A stretch of 64,000 bases of DNA from Oryzisolibacter propanilivorax (GCF_900103645.1 NZ_FNHP01000002.1:1-64000); one strand, 5' to 3'. Numbered from the stretch's first letter, positions 10,163 through 19,201 are shown. Notes: a model not told the origin generated them from the sequence alone. Made by a program: numbers and translations.

Positions 10163-11643
10163 GGGTGCGATTTTGACGCAATGGCCGGCCTCGCACACCT
10201 GTGCGGGCTTGCCGACAGCCATACCAGGGCATCCAGTCCCTGCACCAAGCCATCCACGCGGCGGTTGCGTACGTCCAGCCGCCCTCCGCAGGCGTGGGCC
10301 AGGTCGCGGCAGATGGCCAGCCCCAGCCCAGCGCCCCGGGTACGTGCGTCGCCGCTGACGAAGGGGACGAACAGGTCGCGTTCCATCTGTGGCGACAGCC
10401 CCGGACCGTCATCGTGCACGACGATGCAGACCTCCTGCACTCCCGGTACCAACCGCAGGCCCAGCGTACCGCCCTCGGCCGTGTAACGCAGGGCGTTGTG
10501 CAGCAGGTTCGTGGCGATCTCCCGCACCATCCAGGTGGGTCCCTCCCAGGGACAGGGCACAGCCTCGAATTGGAAGGCGTGGTGGCGCGCGGCCAGCAGG
10601 GGCGAGAGTTCCACCGCCACCTCTTCCAGCAGGTCGCGCAGGTCCACACGGTCGATCTGATCGCACGGTACGGCAGCGCGCGCGCGGCTCCAGGTCAGCA
10701 GTTGCTGCACCACGCGGCTGGTGCGCTCAATGGTGGCCGACACCTGCTCCAGCGCCTCTTGTTCTGGCACTTCGCGGGCGAGGCCGGCGTGGGCCTGCAG
10801 CTTCAGCACCGCCAATGGAGTGCGCAGCTGGTGCGAGGCATCGGCCACGAAACGCTGCTGCGCTGCCTGCGTCTCGCGCGCGCGCTCCAGCAGCCCGTTG
10901 AAGGCGCTCACCACGGGCAGCAGTTCCTGCGGCGTCTGCGGCTGCACGGCCACCGGCTCCAGGTCGGTTGCCGTCCGCGCCTCCAGCTGGCGCGCGAACC
11001 CGCGCAAGGGCCTCAGCGCCACGGTGGCCACGCACCAGATCAGCACCAACAGCACTGCCAGCAGCAGTGCCTGGCGCCCAAGCGTTTGCCACAGGATCCC
11101 ACGCGCGATGCGATCGCGATAAGTCGAGGGTTCGCCCACCTGGACCACTACGTAGCGCAAGCCTTCGTGGGTTTCCACCGGCTGCCACAACGCAGCCATA
11201 CGCACGGGCTCGTCGGCCAGCCGCGTGCCATACAGCGCCAGGCGCACGCCGTAGCGCGGATGCATCGGTGCCAGCCCTACGTAAGGCGCGACCGCGCGCT
11301 CGCCAGCGAGGTATTCGCCGTCCAGGTAGCTCACCCGGTAAATCATGCGGCTGCGGGTGTCAACATCGCCGCCGCGGCGTCCCGACAGGCCGGCTTCGTC
11401 GCCGTAGAGCTCCAGTGCAGCGTGAGGCAACGTGATCTGCAACGTGCCGCCCTCCAGCCGGATCAGATCGGCCAGCGCATGCGCCGAGGTGACCAGCAGC
11501 CGGTCGAAGGCGCGCTGTGCCGTGTCCAGTGCGGCACGGTATGAAGCCCAAGCGTCCACCAGAATGAACAGTGCCACCGGCAGCGCCAACCACAGCAGCA
11601 GCCGTTGGCGCACCGAGCGGCCACCGCACAGGTGCTCAGCCAT
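10159..11643 (-). CDS. Two-component sensor histidine kinase (TctE/QseC-like)
   Basis: This 494-residue inner-membrane kinase has a first membrane segment at about residues 13-30, then a periplasmic domain resembling the 2CSK_N sensor domain. A second membrane segment at about 191-210 leads into a HAMP-like linker. The phospho-acceptor is H271 in [16 protein letters not shown], and the HATPase domain has N383 ([14 protein letters not shown]), DDGPGL and [13 protein letters not shown]. All catalytic motifs are present. Its start overlaps the response regulator by 8 bp and its stop overlaps the proA start by 4 bp. The signal sensed is not evident. TctE-type kinases often serve transport genes, and a PhnD-type importer is divergent from this pair. 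Confidence 0.88.
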   Translation of the reverse strand: MAEHLCGGRSVRQRLLLWLALPVALFILVDAWASYRAALDTAQRAFDRLLVTSAHALADLIRLEGGTLQITLPHAALELYGDEAGLSGRRGGDVDTRSRMIYRVSYLDGEYLAGERAVAPYVGLAPMHPRYGVRLALYGTRLADEPVRMAALWQPVETHEGLRYVVVQVGEPSTYRDRIARGILWQTLGRQALLLAVLLVLIWCVATVALRPLRGFARQLEARTATDLEPVAVQPQTPQELLPVVSAFNGLLERARETQAAQQRFVADASHQLRTPLAVLKLQAHAGLAREVPEQEALEQVSATIERTSRVVQQLLTWSRARAAVPCDQIDRVDLRDLLEEVAVELSPLLAARHHAFQFEAVPCPWEGPTWMVREIATNLLHNALRYTAEGGTLGLRLVPGVQEVCIVVHDDGPGLSPQMERDLFVPFVSGDARTRGAGLGLAICRDLAHACGGRLDVRNRRVDGLVQGLDALVWLSASPHRCARPAIASKSHP

Positions 11644-12322
11644 CGCCGTCTGGGCGGGGCTGACGGCTTTCCTGGACCAGGTAGCCCAGGCCGCGCAGCG
11701 TGGTGATCTGCACTTGCGTATGCGCCAGCTTCTTGCGCAGGCGGTGGACCACTACCTCCACTGCGTCGGGTTGGCTTGGCGTGTCGGCGCCGAACGCCAG
11801 GGCCGTCAGCCGTGCCTTGGTGACGGCGCGCCCCGGCTGTTCCATCAGGCCAGCCAGCAAGGCGCTCTCGCGCGGTGTGAGCTCCAGCGCCTGCTCGCCC
11901 CAGTAGAACGCGCCCGCGCTGCGATCCAGCCGCAGCTTGCCGCAGCGCGGCTCGTCCTGCATGCCCGCACGGCGTGCCAGTGCGCGCAGACGTGCCTCCA
12001 GCTCGTCCGGATCGAAGGGCTTGGCCAAGTAGTCATCCGCGCCGGCATTGAGCCCGGCAACCCGGTCGCCGACGCCGCCGCGCGCCGTGAGCACCAGCAC
12101 CGGCAGGGCGTGCCCACGCCCGCGCAAGCGCTGCAGCAGCTGCAATCCGTCCATACCGGGCAGACCCAGATCGAGCACTGCCATATCGAAAAGCTCGCGT
12201 TCGAGCAGCTGCAGAGCCGTGGCGCCATCGATGCAATGGGCCGCCTGGAAGCCCCGGCGCGTCAGCAGTCGGGTCAGCGCGCCGCCCAGGTCAAAGTCGT
12301 CTTCGACGACGAGCACCTTCAT
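11636..12322 (-). CDS. OmpR-family response regulator
   Basis: This 228-residue cytosolic regulator has a receiver domain (phospho-acceptor D51 in AVLDLGLPGMDG, acidic pocket in VVEDD, K101 in LAKPFDP) and a C-terminal winged-helix domain (LTPRESALLAGLMEQPG, VVVHRLRKKLA, TLRGLGYLV). It resembles TctD/QseB/PmrA regulators. The start at MKVLVVEDDFDLGG is chosen because the receiver begins there; the open frame upstream is antisense to phnD. It is the first gene of a minus-strand run with its kinase, proA, trkA and trkH. It probably acts at the direct repeats at 12372-12400. Confidence 0.9.
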   Translation of the reverse strand: MKVLVVEDDFDLGGALTRLLTRRGFQAAHCIDGATALQLLERELFDMAVLDLGLPGMDGLQLLQRLRGRGHALPVLVLTARGGVGDRVAGLNAGADDYLAKPFDPDELEARLRALARRAGMQDEPRCGKLRLDRSAGAFYWGEQALELTPRESALLAGLMEQPGRAVTKARLTALAFGADTPSQPDAVEVVVHRLRKKLAHTQVQITTLRGLGYLVQESRQPRPDGDG

Positions 12323-12371
12323 ACGTGTGTTTGCGGATTGGGGTTTGTCCGGTCCATTTTTGCAAGGCGAT

Positions 12372-12400
12372 TGAAAGGTGTCTGAAGGTCGCCCGAAAGG
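12372..12400 (+). promoter_or_regulatory. Direct-repeat array, probable response-regulator site
   Basis: Three related heptamer-like units, TGAAAGG (12372), TGAAGG (12383) and CGAAAGG (12394), start exactly 11 bases apart. They lie in the 147-bp region between the divergent response regulator and phnD genes. OmpR-family regulators typically bind tandem direct repeats with a helical-turn period. That this one is bound by the adjacent regulator, and which promoter it controls, is inference. Confidence 0.5.
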
Positions 12401-12469
12401 ATAGCGCCACGGCACAGGTGCTGGCTTCCTATAGTCATCGCTATCTCTGCACCGCCCTCGAGGAACGCC

Positions 12470-13462
12470 ATGCCCACCTTTTCGCTCACACATGCCACCC
12501 TGGCCTCGGCCTTGCTGCTGGCTGCTGCTGCCGTCCAGGCCCAGGACGCTTGCCCCCACCGCGGTGACCTGGACACGCAGTTCTGCGACGCCAACCGCGA
12601 TCTGGTGGCCGACACGCCCACCGACCCCAAGCGCCTGAAGGACCCGGGCACGCTGGTCTTCGCCTTCACGCCGGTAGAAGACCCGGCCATCTACGAAAAG
12701 CTGTTCCGGCCGTTCATGGGCCACCTGTCGCAGTGCGTGGGCAAGAAGGTGGTGTTCTTCCCGGTGCAGTCCAACGCCGCGCAAATCGAGGCCATGCGCT
12801 CGGGCCGGCTGCACATCGCCGCGTTCTCGCCCGGACCGGTGAACTTCGCCGTGAACCTCTCGGGCGCCGTACCGTTCGCCATCCGCGGCAACGAGCAGGG
12901 CCCCGTGGGGATGCACCTGAAAATGATCGTGCGCAAGGACAGCGCCTACCAGAAGCTGGAAGACCTCAAGGGCAAGCGCGTCGCGCACACCTCGCCCTCG
13001 TCTAATTCCGGCAACCTGGCTCCGCGCGCCCTGTTCCCCAAGATCGGCCTGACGCCCGACACCGACTACAAGGTGGTCTATTCCGGCAAACACGACCAGT
13101 CCATACTGGGCGTGAAGACCGGCGACTACGACGCCGCGCCGGTGGCCAGCGATGTGCTGCAGCACATGACCGAGCGCGGCGTGGTCAAGCCCGATGACTT
13201 CCGCGTGCTCTACACCAGCGAGATGTTCCCGACGGACGCCTATGCGTACGCCTACAACCTGGTGCCCGAGCTGCAGTCCAAGATCAAGCAGTGCTTCTTT
13301 GACTACAAGGTGCCGCCGGAGATGGCCAAGGGCCTGGGCGGCGACCGCTTCCTGCCCATCACCTACCAGAAGGACTGGGAGCTGGTGCGCACGGTGGCCG
13401 CTTCAGCCGGCGAGCTGTTCACACGCGAGGCCTTCGACAAGGCCGCCGCTGGCAAGAAGTAA
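12470..13462 (+). CDS. phnD: PhnD-like phosphate/phosphite/phosphonate ABC transporter substrate-binding protein
   Basis: This 330-residue periplasmic protein has a signal peptide ([16 protein letters not shown], cut near residue 25). The PhnD-type binding fold follows: [55 protein letters not shown] and [15 protein letters not shown]. The mature N terminus holds two cysteines ([13 protein letters not shown]) and further cysteines lie at SQC and KQC, so disulfides are likely. It heads a phnD-phnC-phnE-phnE cluster. No C-P lyase or phosphite dehydrogenase gene is nearby, so the true ligand could be any small oxyanion or phosphonate. Confidence 0.85.
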   Translation: MPTFSLTHATLASALLLAAAAVQAQDACPHRGDLDTQFCDANRDLVADTPTDPKRLKDPGTLVFAFTPVEDPAIYEKLFRPFMGHLSQCVGKKVVFFPVQSNAAQIEAMRSGRLHIAAFSPGPVNFAVNLSGAVPFAIRGNEQGPVGMHLKMIVRKDSAYQKLEDLKGKRVAHTSPSSNSGNLAPRALFPKIGLTPDTDYKVVYSGKHDQSILGVKTGDYDAAPVASDVLQHMTERGVVKPDDFRVLYTSEMFPTDAYAYAYNLVPELQSKIKQCFFDYKVPPEMAKGLGGDRFLPITYQKDWELVRTVAASAGELFTREAFDKAAAGKK

Positions 13463-13566
13463 ATTTTTTCCGTCACCGCTGCCACTGCCTGCGCGGGCCC
13501 GCGCCCTGGTGCGCTGGCCCGCGTGGCCTTTGGCGGGCACGATCAATTACAAGGAACGACCCCCGC

Positions 13567-14355
13567 ATGCAAGCCACTGCTGCAACGCCGGGCGCGCTGC
13601 GCATCGAGCAACTGGTCAAGGAATACCGCCCCGGCGCGCCCGTGCTCCAGGGCATCGACCTGACCATCGACGGCACGGGGCTGACCGGCATCATCGGGCC
13701 CTCAGGCACCGGCAAGTCCACCCTGATCCGCTGTATCAACCGTCTGGTCACACCCAGTGCGGGTCGCATCCTGCTGCACCTGGCCGGCGAGGAGGTGGAC
13801 ATGGCGCAACTGCACGGCCGCGCGCTGCGGCGCGCGCGCCGGCATATCGGCATGGTGTTCCAGGAATACAACCTGGTGGAGCGCCTGACGGTGATGGAGA
13901 ACGTGCTCACCGGCCGGCTGGGCTACCTGTCGGCCTGGCGCGCATGGCGCCGCCGGTTCGACGCGGCCGACATCGAGCGCGCCCTGGCGCTGCTGCAGAC
14001 CGTGGGCCTGGCCGCCTTCGCCGGCCAGCGCGCCGACGCTCTGAGCGGTGGCCAGCGTCAGCGCGTGGGCATCGCCCGCGCGCTGATGCAGCAGCCCTCG
14101 GTGCTGCTGGCCGACGAGCCTACTTCTTCGCTGGATCCCAAGACCTCGGTAGAGATCGTCCAGCTGCTGCGCGAGCAAGGTGTGCAGCGCGGCATTCCGG
14201 TGATTGTGAATATCCATGACGTGGAGCTGGCACGGCGCTACTGCGACCGCATCATCGGCATGACTGGCGGCCGTGTGGTCTACGACGGCGCACCGGACGG
14301 ACTGACCGACGGGCACTTGCAAACCATCTATGGCGGCCAGGGGTGGCTGCCATGA
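13567..14355 (+). CDS. phnC: PhnC-like phosphonate-type ABC transporter ATP-binding protein
   Basis: This 262-residue cytosolic ATPase energises the importer. It has Walker [10 protein letters not shown] (about residues 44-52), the Q-loop region [14 protein letters not shown], the signature [15 protein letters not shown] and Walker [13 protein letters not shown]. The [14 protein letters not shown] stretch is typical of PhnC. A 104-bp gap separates it from phnD, and its stop codon overlaps the ATG of the first permease (ATGA), which implies coupled translation of the membrane complex. Confidence 0.9.
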   Translation: MQATAATPGALRIEQLVKEYRPGAPVLQGIDLTIDGTGLTGIIGPSGTGKSTLIRCINRLVTPSAGRILLHLAGEEVDMAQLHGRALRRARRHIGMVFQEYNLVERLTVMENVLTGRLGYLSAWRAWRRRFDAADIERALALLQTVGLAAFAGQRADALSGGQRQRVGIARALMQQPSVLLADEPTSSLDPKTSVEIVQLLREQGVQRGIPVIVNIHDVELARRYCDRIIGMTGGRVVYDGAPDGLTDGHLQTIYGGQGWLP

Positions 14356-15137
14356 ACCGGCAACCCACCCTTCGGCCGTTCGTCTGGAGCCCGGGGCACA
14401 AGGCGGTGCTCGCCGCCGCGCTGGCCTATGCCGCCTGGAGCTTGGCGAGCATGGACGTCTCGGCCGAGCGCCTAGCCGCTGGCTGGGAGCAGGGAGGCCG
14501 ATTCCTGGCGAGCCTGTTCCCGCCCGAGCTGGGCAAGATGGACGAGTTGTGGCAGGGCATCAAGGAGACCCTGCAGATCGCCGTGCTGGCCACCGCGCTC
14601 GGCTTGGTGCTGAGCCTGCCCGTGGGCCTGCTGGCAGCAGCCAACCTGTCGCCCGCGCCGCTGCGCCTGGCCGGGCGCACGCTCATCGCCGCTTGCCGCG
14701 CTCTGCATCCGGTCATCAGCGCCATCCTGTTCGTGAAGGCCGTCGGCTTCGGTCCACTGGCGGGCGTCCTGGCACTGGTGGTGGCCACGGTGGGCTTCGT
14801 GGGCAAGCTGTTCGCCGACGCGATCGAGGAAATCTCGCCCAAGCCCATCGAGGCGATGCGTGCCACCGGTGCCTCGTTCGCCAATGTGGTGCTGTTCGGC
14901 GTGCTGCCACAGGTGAGCTCGCGCTTCGTAGGCTTTGCCACCTACCAGCTCGACTCAAACCTGCGCAACTCCACCATGGTCGGCATCGTGGGCGCGGGCG
15001 GTATCGGTGGTGCGCTGTTCGCCGCCTTCCTGCGCTACGAATACGGCTTCGTGTGCACGATCCTGGCCACCGTCATTGCCATCATCGTGGTGGGTGAACT
15101 AGCGGTGAACGCCATGCGAAAGGCCCTTGATGTCTGA
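14352..15137 (+). CDS. phnE: PhnE-like ABC transporter permease, first copy
   Basis: This 261-residue inner-membrane permease has about six hydrophobic segments and the binding-protein-dependent EAA loop ([17 protein letters not shown], about residues 160-176). The C-terminal half carries [20 protein letters not shown], common in PhnE proteins. The start at 14352 overlaps the phnC stop; an in-frame ATG 9 bp upstream would lie inside phnC. It overlaps the second permease by 8 bp. The two copies probably form a heterodimer. Confidence 0.88.
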   Translation: MNRQPTLRPFVWSPGHKAVLAAALAYAAWSLASMDVSAERLAAGWEQGGRFLASLFPPELGKMDELWQGIKETLQIAVLATALGLVLSLPVGLLAAANLSPAPLRLAGRTLIAACRALHPVISAILFVKAVGFGPLAGVLALVVATVGFVGKLFADAIEEISPKPIEAMRATGASFANVVLFGVLPQVSSRFVGFATYQLDSNLRNSTMVGIVGAGGIGGALFAAFLRYEYGFVCTILATVIAIIVVGELAVNAMRKALDV

Positions 15138-15927
15138 GCAAGTTCTGCACTGGCAGCGCCATACTTCAGGCCAGCGCCTGCTGCGCTACGCGCTGTGGCT
15201 GTGCGCCGTGGCCGCCATCGTGCAGGCGGCGCGCACGGTGGAGGTCATCCCCGAGTTCCTGTACGACGCGCCCGAACAGATGGCCGACATGCTGGGCCGC
15301 ATGTGGCCAGTGGACTGGGGCTACTACGCGGACTCCGTGCACACCGCGCTGCTGGAGACGCTGCACATGGCTACCCTGGGCACGCTGCTGGCCCTGGTGC
15401 TGGCGCTGCCGCTGGGGGTAATGGTGGCGCCCAACGTCACGCACAGCCGGTGGCTGAACTTCTCCGCGCGCGTGCTGCTGGTGGCCAGCCGCTCGGTCAA
15501 TTCCCTGGTCTGGGCGCTGCTGTACGTCGCCATCTTCGGGCCCGGGCCGCTGGCGGGCATGCTGGCCATCGCGCTGCGCTCGGTGGGCTTCGTGGGCAAG
15601 CTCGTCGGCGAGGCGCTGGAGCAGTCGCCACGCGGCCCCATTGAGGCGCTGCAGGCCGCAGGCGCCTCGCGCTTCGCGCAGCTGTGGTACGGCCACTGGC
15701 CGCACATCAAGCCCGCGCTGTGGTCGGTGGCGCTGTTGCGCTGGGACATCAACGTACGCGAGTCGGGCGTGCTCGGTCTGGTGGGCGCAGGGGGCATCGG
15801 CGTGGTGCTGAACACAGCCATCGACCTGTTCTACTGGAACCGTGTGGCGCTGGTGCTGCTCACCATCTTCGCCGTGGTGGCGCTGGCCGAGGTGGTGGTG
15901 CTGCAAATCCGCAAGCGGGTGCTGTAG
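15130..15927 (+). CDS. phnE: PhnE-like ABC transporter permease, second copy
   Basis: This 265-residue inner-membrane permease is paralogous to the gene before it. It has six hydrophobic segments, an EAA loop at EQSPRGPIEALQAAGAS and a matching VLGLVGAGGIGVVLNTAI stretch. ATG at 15130 is preferred to the adjacent in-frame TTG at 15127. It overlaps the first permease by 8 bp and is the last transporter gene; a small unknown protein follows after 11 bp. Confidence 0.88.
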   Translation: MSEQVLHWQRHTSGQRLLRYALWLCAVAAIVQAARTVEVIPEFLYDAPEQMADMLGRMWPVDWGYYADSVHTALLETLHMATLGTLLALVLALPLGVMVAPNVTHSRWLNFSARVLLVASRSVNSLVWALLYVAIFGPGPLAGMLAIALRSVGFVGKLVGEALEQSPRGPIEALQAAGASRFAQLWYGHWPHIKPALWSVALLRWDINVRESGVLGLVGAGGIGVVLNTAIDLFYWNRVALVLLTIFAVVALAEVVVLQIRKRVL

Positions 15928-15938
15928 GCTGCAGTCCC

Positions 15939-16238
15939 ATGACCGCCGCCCTTGCTTCGCACCAGCTTGATAACCTGCAGTCGGACCTGCACCAGCTGGC
16001 CGATCTGCGCATGACGAACCACGCTTTCAGCCAGGCCGCACGCGCCCACGGCGCGCTGCTCGCCGCCCTGCCCCCGCGCTACACCGAAGTGCTGCTGGGC
16101 CTGCTCGACCGGCTGGAAGCCGGCGCGCTGTTCACCGAGGAAAGCTGCTCGTTCAGCCACCAGGCGCTGGTGGACGCGCTGCGGCAGTGGGCCGACAAGG
16201 CCGGCGCGGTGCTGGATGCAGGGCCCGGGCCCGCCTGA
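15939..16238 (+). CDS. Hypothetical small protein after the phn-type transporter
   Basis: This 99-residue soluble protein (MTAALASHQLDNLQSDLHQL...) has no signal peptide or membrane segment. It looks mostly helical, with a leucine-rich N-terminal third and a Gly/Pro tail. The start at 15939 lies 11 bp after the second permease stop, so it may be the last gene of that operon. I do not recognise the family. The frame stays open upstream inside phnE, but that part is a shadow of the permease. Confidence 0.55.
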   Translation: MTAALASHQLDNLQSDLHQLADLRMTNHAFSQAARAHGALLAALPPRYTEVLLGLLDRLEAGALFTEESCSFSHQALVDALRQWADKAGAVLDAGPGPA

Positions 16239-16286
16239 GCCCAGGGGCGGCGGGCCAAGGCCGCGTGCAGCCCGCGCGCCGGCGGG

Positions 16287-16709
16287 TCAGCGCACCAGCA
16301 GCACCGGCACCTCGCACTTGGCCAGCACTTGCGTGCTGACCGAGCCCATGACCAGCTTGCCCAGGGCGCCGTGGCCGTGCGTGCCCATGACGACCAGGTC
16401 GAACTTGCCCGACTGCGCCACCTTGGCGATGACCTCGCCGGCGGCGCCGACCTTGACCATGGTGCGCGCATTCACGCCATGGCGCGTCAGGAACTTGCCC
16501 ACCGAGGCCAGCACCTTCTCGCCTTCTTCCTGGTAGTACTGCTCGACCACGTCCTTGCCCAGCGCGGCCCGGGCGCGGGGCGGCAGCTGGGCCTGCACCG
16601 TCAGGGCGGTGTAGGTGTGGCTGGCGCCCAGCATCTCGTCGTGCGCGGCCAGGTAGGCCAGCATCTTCTTGGTGTAGGGGCTGCCGTCCACGGCGAGCAG
16701 GATGTTCAT
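16287..16709 (-). CDS. Universal stress protein, UspA family
   Basis: This 140-residue single-domain protein has the UspA fold. The N terminus MNILLAVDGSPYTKKML carries the conserved Asp, and the ATP-binding type motif GTHGHGALGKLVMGSVSTQV occupies about residues 108-127, followed by the terminal strand VPVLLVR. The G-2x-G-9x-G-S/T pattern suggests nucleotide binding. A ribosome binding site (AAAGGATCACC before ATG) supports the start. It is a single gene; its exact stress role cannot be told. Confidence 0.9.
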   Translation of the reverse strand: MNILLAVDGSPYTKKMLAYLAAHDEMLGASHTYTALTVQAQLPPRARAALGKDVVEQYYQEEGEKVLASVGKFLTRHGVNARTMVKVGAAGEVIAKVAQSGKFDLVVMGTHGHGALGKLVMGSVSTQVLAKCEVPVLLVR

Positions 16710-16764
16710 GGTGATCCTTTAAAAGGCACGGCAGCAACGCCGCCGCGCGGGGCCGAAAAAACGA

Positions 16765-17586
16765 TCATACGGTGAGCACGCAGTGCGGCTGGAAGGTCCA
16801 CTGCTCGTGCTTGGGGCCATAGCCCAGCGGATTCGCCACCACCCGGCAGCGCCCGGACGTGCCGTCCGGCCGCGGCCCGGTGGCGACGTAGTCGCTGGGT
16901 GCGTGCAAATGGCCGTGCAGCCACAGGTCGGCGGCGGGCAGCAGATCGTCGAGCGCGTTGCAAAAGCCCGCGGTGCCGGGCGTCAGGCCGTAGCGCGGGT
17001 CGGCGCTCCTCAGGCTGGGCGCGAAGTGGGTGACGGCCACGGTGGGGCCGGCGTGTGGCCGCGCCAGCGCGGCGCGCAGCCAGTCCTGGCAGGCCAGGGC
17101 CTGGGCGCGCACGGCCTCTGCCAGAAACGGCGCGCCGTGGCGCGTGCCGCCGGTCTTCTCCAGGTAGTAGTTGGCAGCGCGATACGCCTTGGCGCGCTGG
17201 CGCTTGCGCGCGTCGGCCAGTGCGTCGAAGTCGCTCCACAGCGTGGTGCCGACGAAGCGCACGCCGTCCAGCACCACGCTGTTCCGCTCCAGCCAGACGA
17301 TGCCCAGCCGGTCGCAGGTGGCGCGCAGGCGCGCGTGCGCGGCGTCGAAGTCCAGCGCGTCGTACTCGTGGTTGCCGGGCACGTACAGCACCGGCACCGG
17401 CCAGCCGGCGTGCTGCGGCAGCGGCGAGAAACGCGCCAAGCCAAAGTTGCCATCCGCCAGCCGCGAGCCGCGCTGATACGAGCCGATGTCGCCGGCCAGC
17501 ACCAGCACGTCGGCGTGCGCAGCCGGGCTGGCGGCGAATTGCGGCTGCGTTTCCAGGTGCAGGTCGGACAGGAGCTGGATGTTCAT
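16765..17586 (-). CDS. Calcineurin-like metallophosphoesterase
   Basis: This 273-residue protein has all five motifs of the binuclear metallophosphoesterase fold in order: QLLSDLHLE at the N terminus, LVLAGDIGSY, YVPGNHEYDALD, VTHFAPSL, and LHGHLHAPSDY near the C terminus. No signal peptide is seen, so it is cytosolic. The start at 17586 overlaps the stop of the upstream LysR gene by 4 bp (ATGA), making a coupled pair. The substrate is unknown; members act on nucleotides, phosphodiesters or RNA. Confidence 0.88.
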   Translation of the reverse strand: MNIQLLSDLHLETQPQFAASPAAHADVLVLAGDIGSYQRGSRLADGNFGLARFSPLPQHAGWPVPVLYVPGNHEYDALDFDAAHARLRATCDRLGIVWLERNSVVLDGVRFVGTTLWSDFDALADARKRQRAKAYRAANYYLEKTGGTRHGAPFLAEAVRAQALACQDWLRAALARPHAGPTVAVTHFAPSLRSADPRYGLTPGTAGFCNALDDLLPAADLWLHGHLHAPSDYVATGPRPDGTSGRCRVVANPLGYGPKHEQWTFQPHCVLTV

Positions 17587-18563
17587 GCGGGACTCTGATG
17601 GATGGCGGCGGCCGTGGTGGCGCTGACGCGCGCGGCGCGCGCCAGGGTCTGCTGCAGCCAACGGTGGCCAGGCTCGGCCTGGCGCTGGCGCAGCCACAGC
17701 GCATCGACGTGGACGATGGGCACGGCCATCGGCAGCGGGCGCCAGACCAGCTCGCCGCCGAGGTTGGCCACGCCGACGAAATGCCGCGGCAGCACGGTGA
17801 GCAGGTCGCTGGCGGCGACCACGCGCCCGGCGGTGAAGAACTGGTTGACGGTGAGCACAATGCGCCGCTCGCGCCCGAGCGAGGCCAGCGCCTGGTCGAT
17901 GAAGCCGAAAGGCTTGCCCGAGAAGCTGACCAGCAGGTGCCGCGCGGCGCAGTACGCATCCAGCGTCAGCGGCTGGCGCGCCAGCGGATGGCCGGCGCGC
18001 AGCACGCAGACGTATTCGCTGTCGTAGATGCGCATGCTCTGGAACGGCACCGGTTGGTCACCGTGCGCGCCGGCCGACAGGTCGGCCAGCGCCGCCGGAA
18101 AGTAACCCACCGCCATGTCGGCCTCGCCGGCCTCCAGCAGCCGGCGTGGGTCGCGCGTGGTCAGCGGCAGCACGCGCAGCGAGATGCCCGGCGCCTCGCG
18201 CTCCAGGATGTCCACCAGCGCCGGCATCAGCATGGTGCCGGTGGCGTCGGCCAGCGCCAGCACGAAGCTGGCGTGCGCGCTGGCCGGGTCGAACGCACCG
18301 GCCAGCGCGCCCTGCAGCTGCGCCAGCGCCTGGCGCACTGCCGGCCACAGGCTGAGCGCACGCGGCGTGGGTGCCACGCCAGCGCCACTGCGCACCACCA
18401 GCTCGTCGCCCAGCGCCTGGCGCAGGCGGCGCAGGGCGTTGCTCACCGCGGGCTGGGTCAATGCCAGCCGGTCGGCCGCGCGCGTCAGGTTGCGCTCGGA
18501 CATGACCTCGTCGAAGACACGCAGCAGGTTCAGGTCGAGGGTGCGGAAGTTGACATCTGGCAT
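17583..18563 (-). CDS. LysR-family transcriptional regulator
   Basis: This 326-residue regulator has an N-terminal helix-turn-helix (LDLNLLRVFDEVMSERNLTR, ALTQPAVSNALRRLRQALGD) of the NodD/LeuO-like LysR branch, then a periplasmic-binding-protein-like effector domain. It is followed, with a 4-bp overlap, by the metallophosphoesterase, an unusual partner for a LysR protein. A near-perfect palindrome at 18619-18634, 56 bp upstream of its start, may be its operator. Confidence 0.9.
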   Translation of the reverse strand: MPDVNFRTLDLNLLRVFDEVMSERNLTRAADRLALTQPAVSNALRRLRQALGDELVVRSGAGVAPTPRALSLWPAVRQALAQLQGALAGAFDPASAHASFVLALADATGTMLMPALVDILEREAPGISLRVLPLTTRDPRRLLEAGEADMAVGYFPAALADLSAGAHGDQPVPFQSMRIYDSEYVCVLRAGHPLARQPLTLDAYCAARHLLVSFSGKPFGFIDQALASLGRERRIVLTVNQFFTAGRVVAASDLLTVLPRHFVGVANLGGELVWRPLPMAVPIVHVDALWLRQRQAEPGHRWLQQTLARAARVSATTAAAIHQSPA

Positions 18564-18618
18564 GGCCAGTCATCATCGCTGTGAATGGTCGGGATTCAAT
18601 CAATAAAGTAGACCATTT

Positions 18619-18634
18619 CTAGGGAAAACCCTAG
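18619..18634. promoter_or_regulatory. Palindrome CTAGGG-AAAA-CCCTAG, candidate operator
   Basis: Perfect 6-bp arms with a 4-A spacer lie between the divergent LysR gene (start 18563) and the small membrane protein gene (start 18700). The position suits control of either promoter. Binding by the adjacent LysR protein is inference; the palindrome is shorter than most LysR sites. Confidence 0.4.
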
Positions 18635-18699
18635 GATAGCGCCAGGGTTCGAGATCACAAACGGAGTGATGAACCGGCCCTGATTGCTGGAGCAAGAAA

Positions 18700-19146
18700 A
18701 TGACAAGCTTTGTACATGCCAATGATTCCACCGTGCACCTAGGCGTGCAGCGCGTGGAGCGCGCCGCGCAGGCAGCGCGCGAGCTGCAGGTAGGCGCCAA
18801 GGACATGCGCGGCGCTGCCTCTTTGTTGCTGGCCGCCGGCGTGGCGGCACTGGTGGTGGTGGCCAACCAGTTCGTCGACGCCTGGAGCGACGGCCACATG
18901 CTGGCCGGCTGGATGCTGCTGTGGGTGGTGGCCTTTGTTTCGCTGGCCTTGCTGGCACGCCCGGCCCGCCGCGTGGTGCAGCTGCTGCAGGCGTCCGGCG
19001 CTCGTGCCGACAGCCAGCTGCCCCTGTGGCACTCGGAGCTGCGCCGCTTGTATATCGACGGCGACCTGAGCCGCGCCGTGAATGGCATCGCCGTGGAGGA
19101 CATCCGCCGCTATCGCCACTGGCCCGATACGGCCGGCCGCGTCTGA
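18700..19146 (+). CDS. Hypothetical protein with two membrane segments
   Basis: This 148-residue protein has a hydrophilic N terminus (about residues 1-38) and two hydrophobic segments (about 39-60 and 67-88). A basic cytosolic tail ends with WHSELRRLYIDGDLSRAVNGIAVEDIRRYRHW. A GGAG-type ribosome binding site precedes the ATG. I do not recognise the family. It is divergent from the LysR gene and is followed by a repeat-derived hairpin and a bidirectional terminator. Confidence 0.65.
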   Translation: MTSFVHANDSTVHLGVQRVERAAQAARELQVGAKDMRGAASLLLAAGVAALVVVANQFVDAWSDGHMLAGWMLLWVVAFVSLALLARPARRVVQLLQASGARADSQLPLWHSELRRLYIDGDLSRAVNGIAVEDIRRYRHWPDTAGRV

Positions 19147-19201
19147 AAAACCATAGCTTCAGGCCCTTGCGATACAAGGGCCTGAAGGCTTTTTAGCCTG
19201 A
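19145..19201 (+). repeat. Dispersed intergenic repeat, copy 2, acting as a likely terminator
   Basis: The copy contains a perfect 12-bp stem, TTCAGGCCCTTG and CAAGGGCCTGAA, around a 5-base loop, followed by GGC and a T-run. It begins within the stop region of the small membrane protein gene. The hairpin plus T-run is a credible intrinsic terminator for that gene. Confidence 0.75.

Noticed and set aside
12323-13165. Long N-terminal extension of the response regulator frame
   Set aside because: It is antisense to phnD, and the receiver domain begins exactly at 12322.
13490-13505. GC-rich palindrome GCGCGGGCCCGCGC between phnD and phnC
   Set aside because: It has no loop and no T-run, and such palindromes are frequent by chance at this GC content; differential expression of phnD is possible but unsupported.
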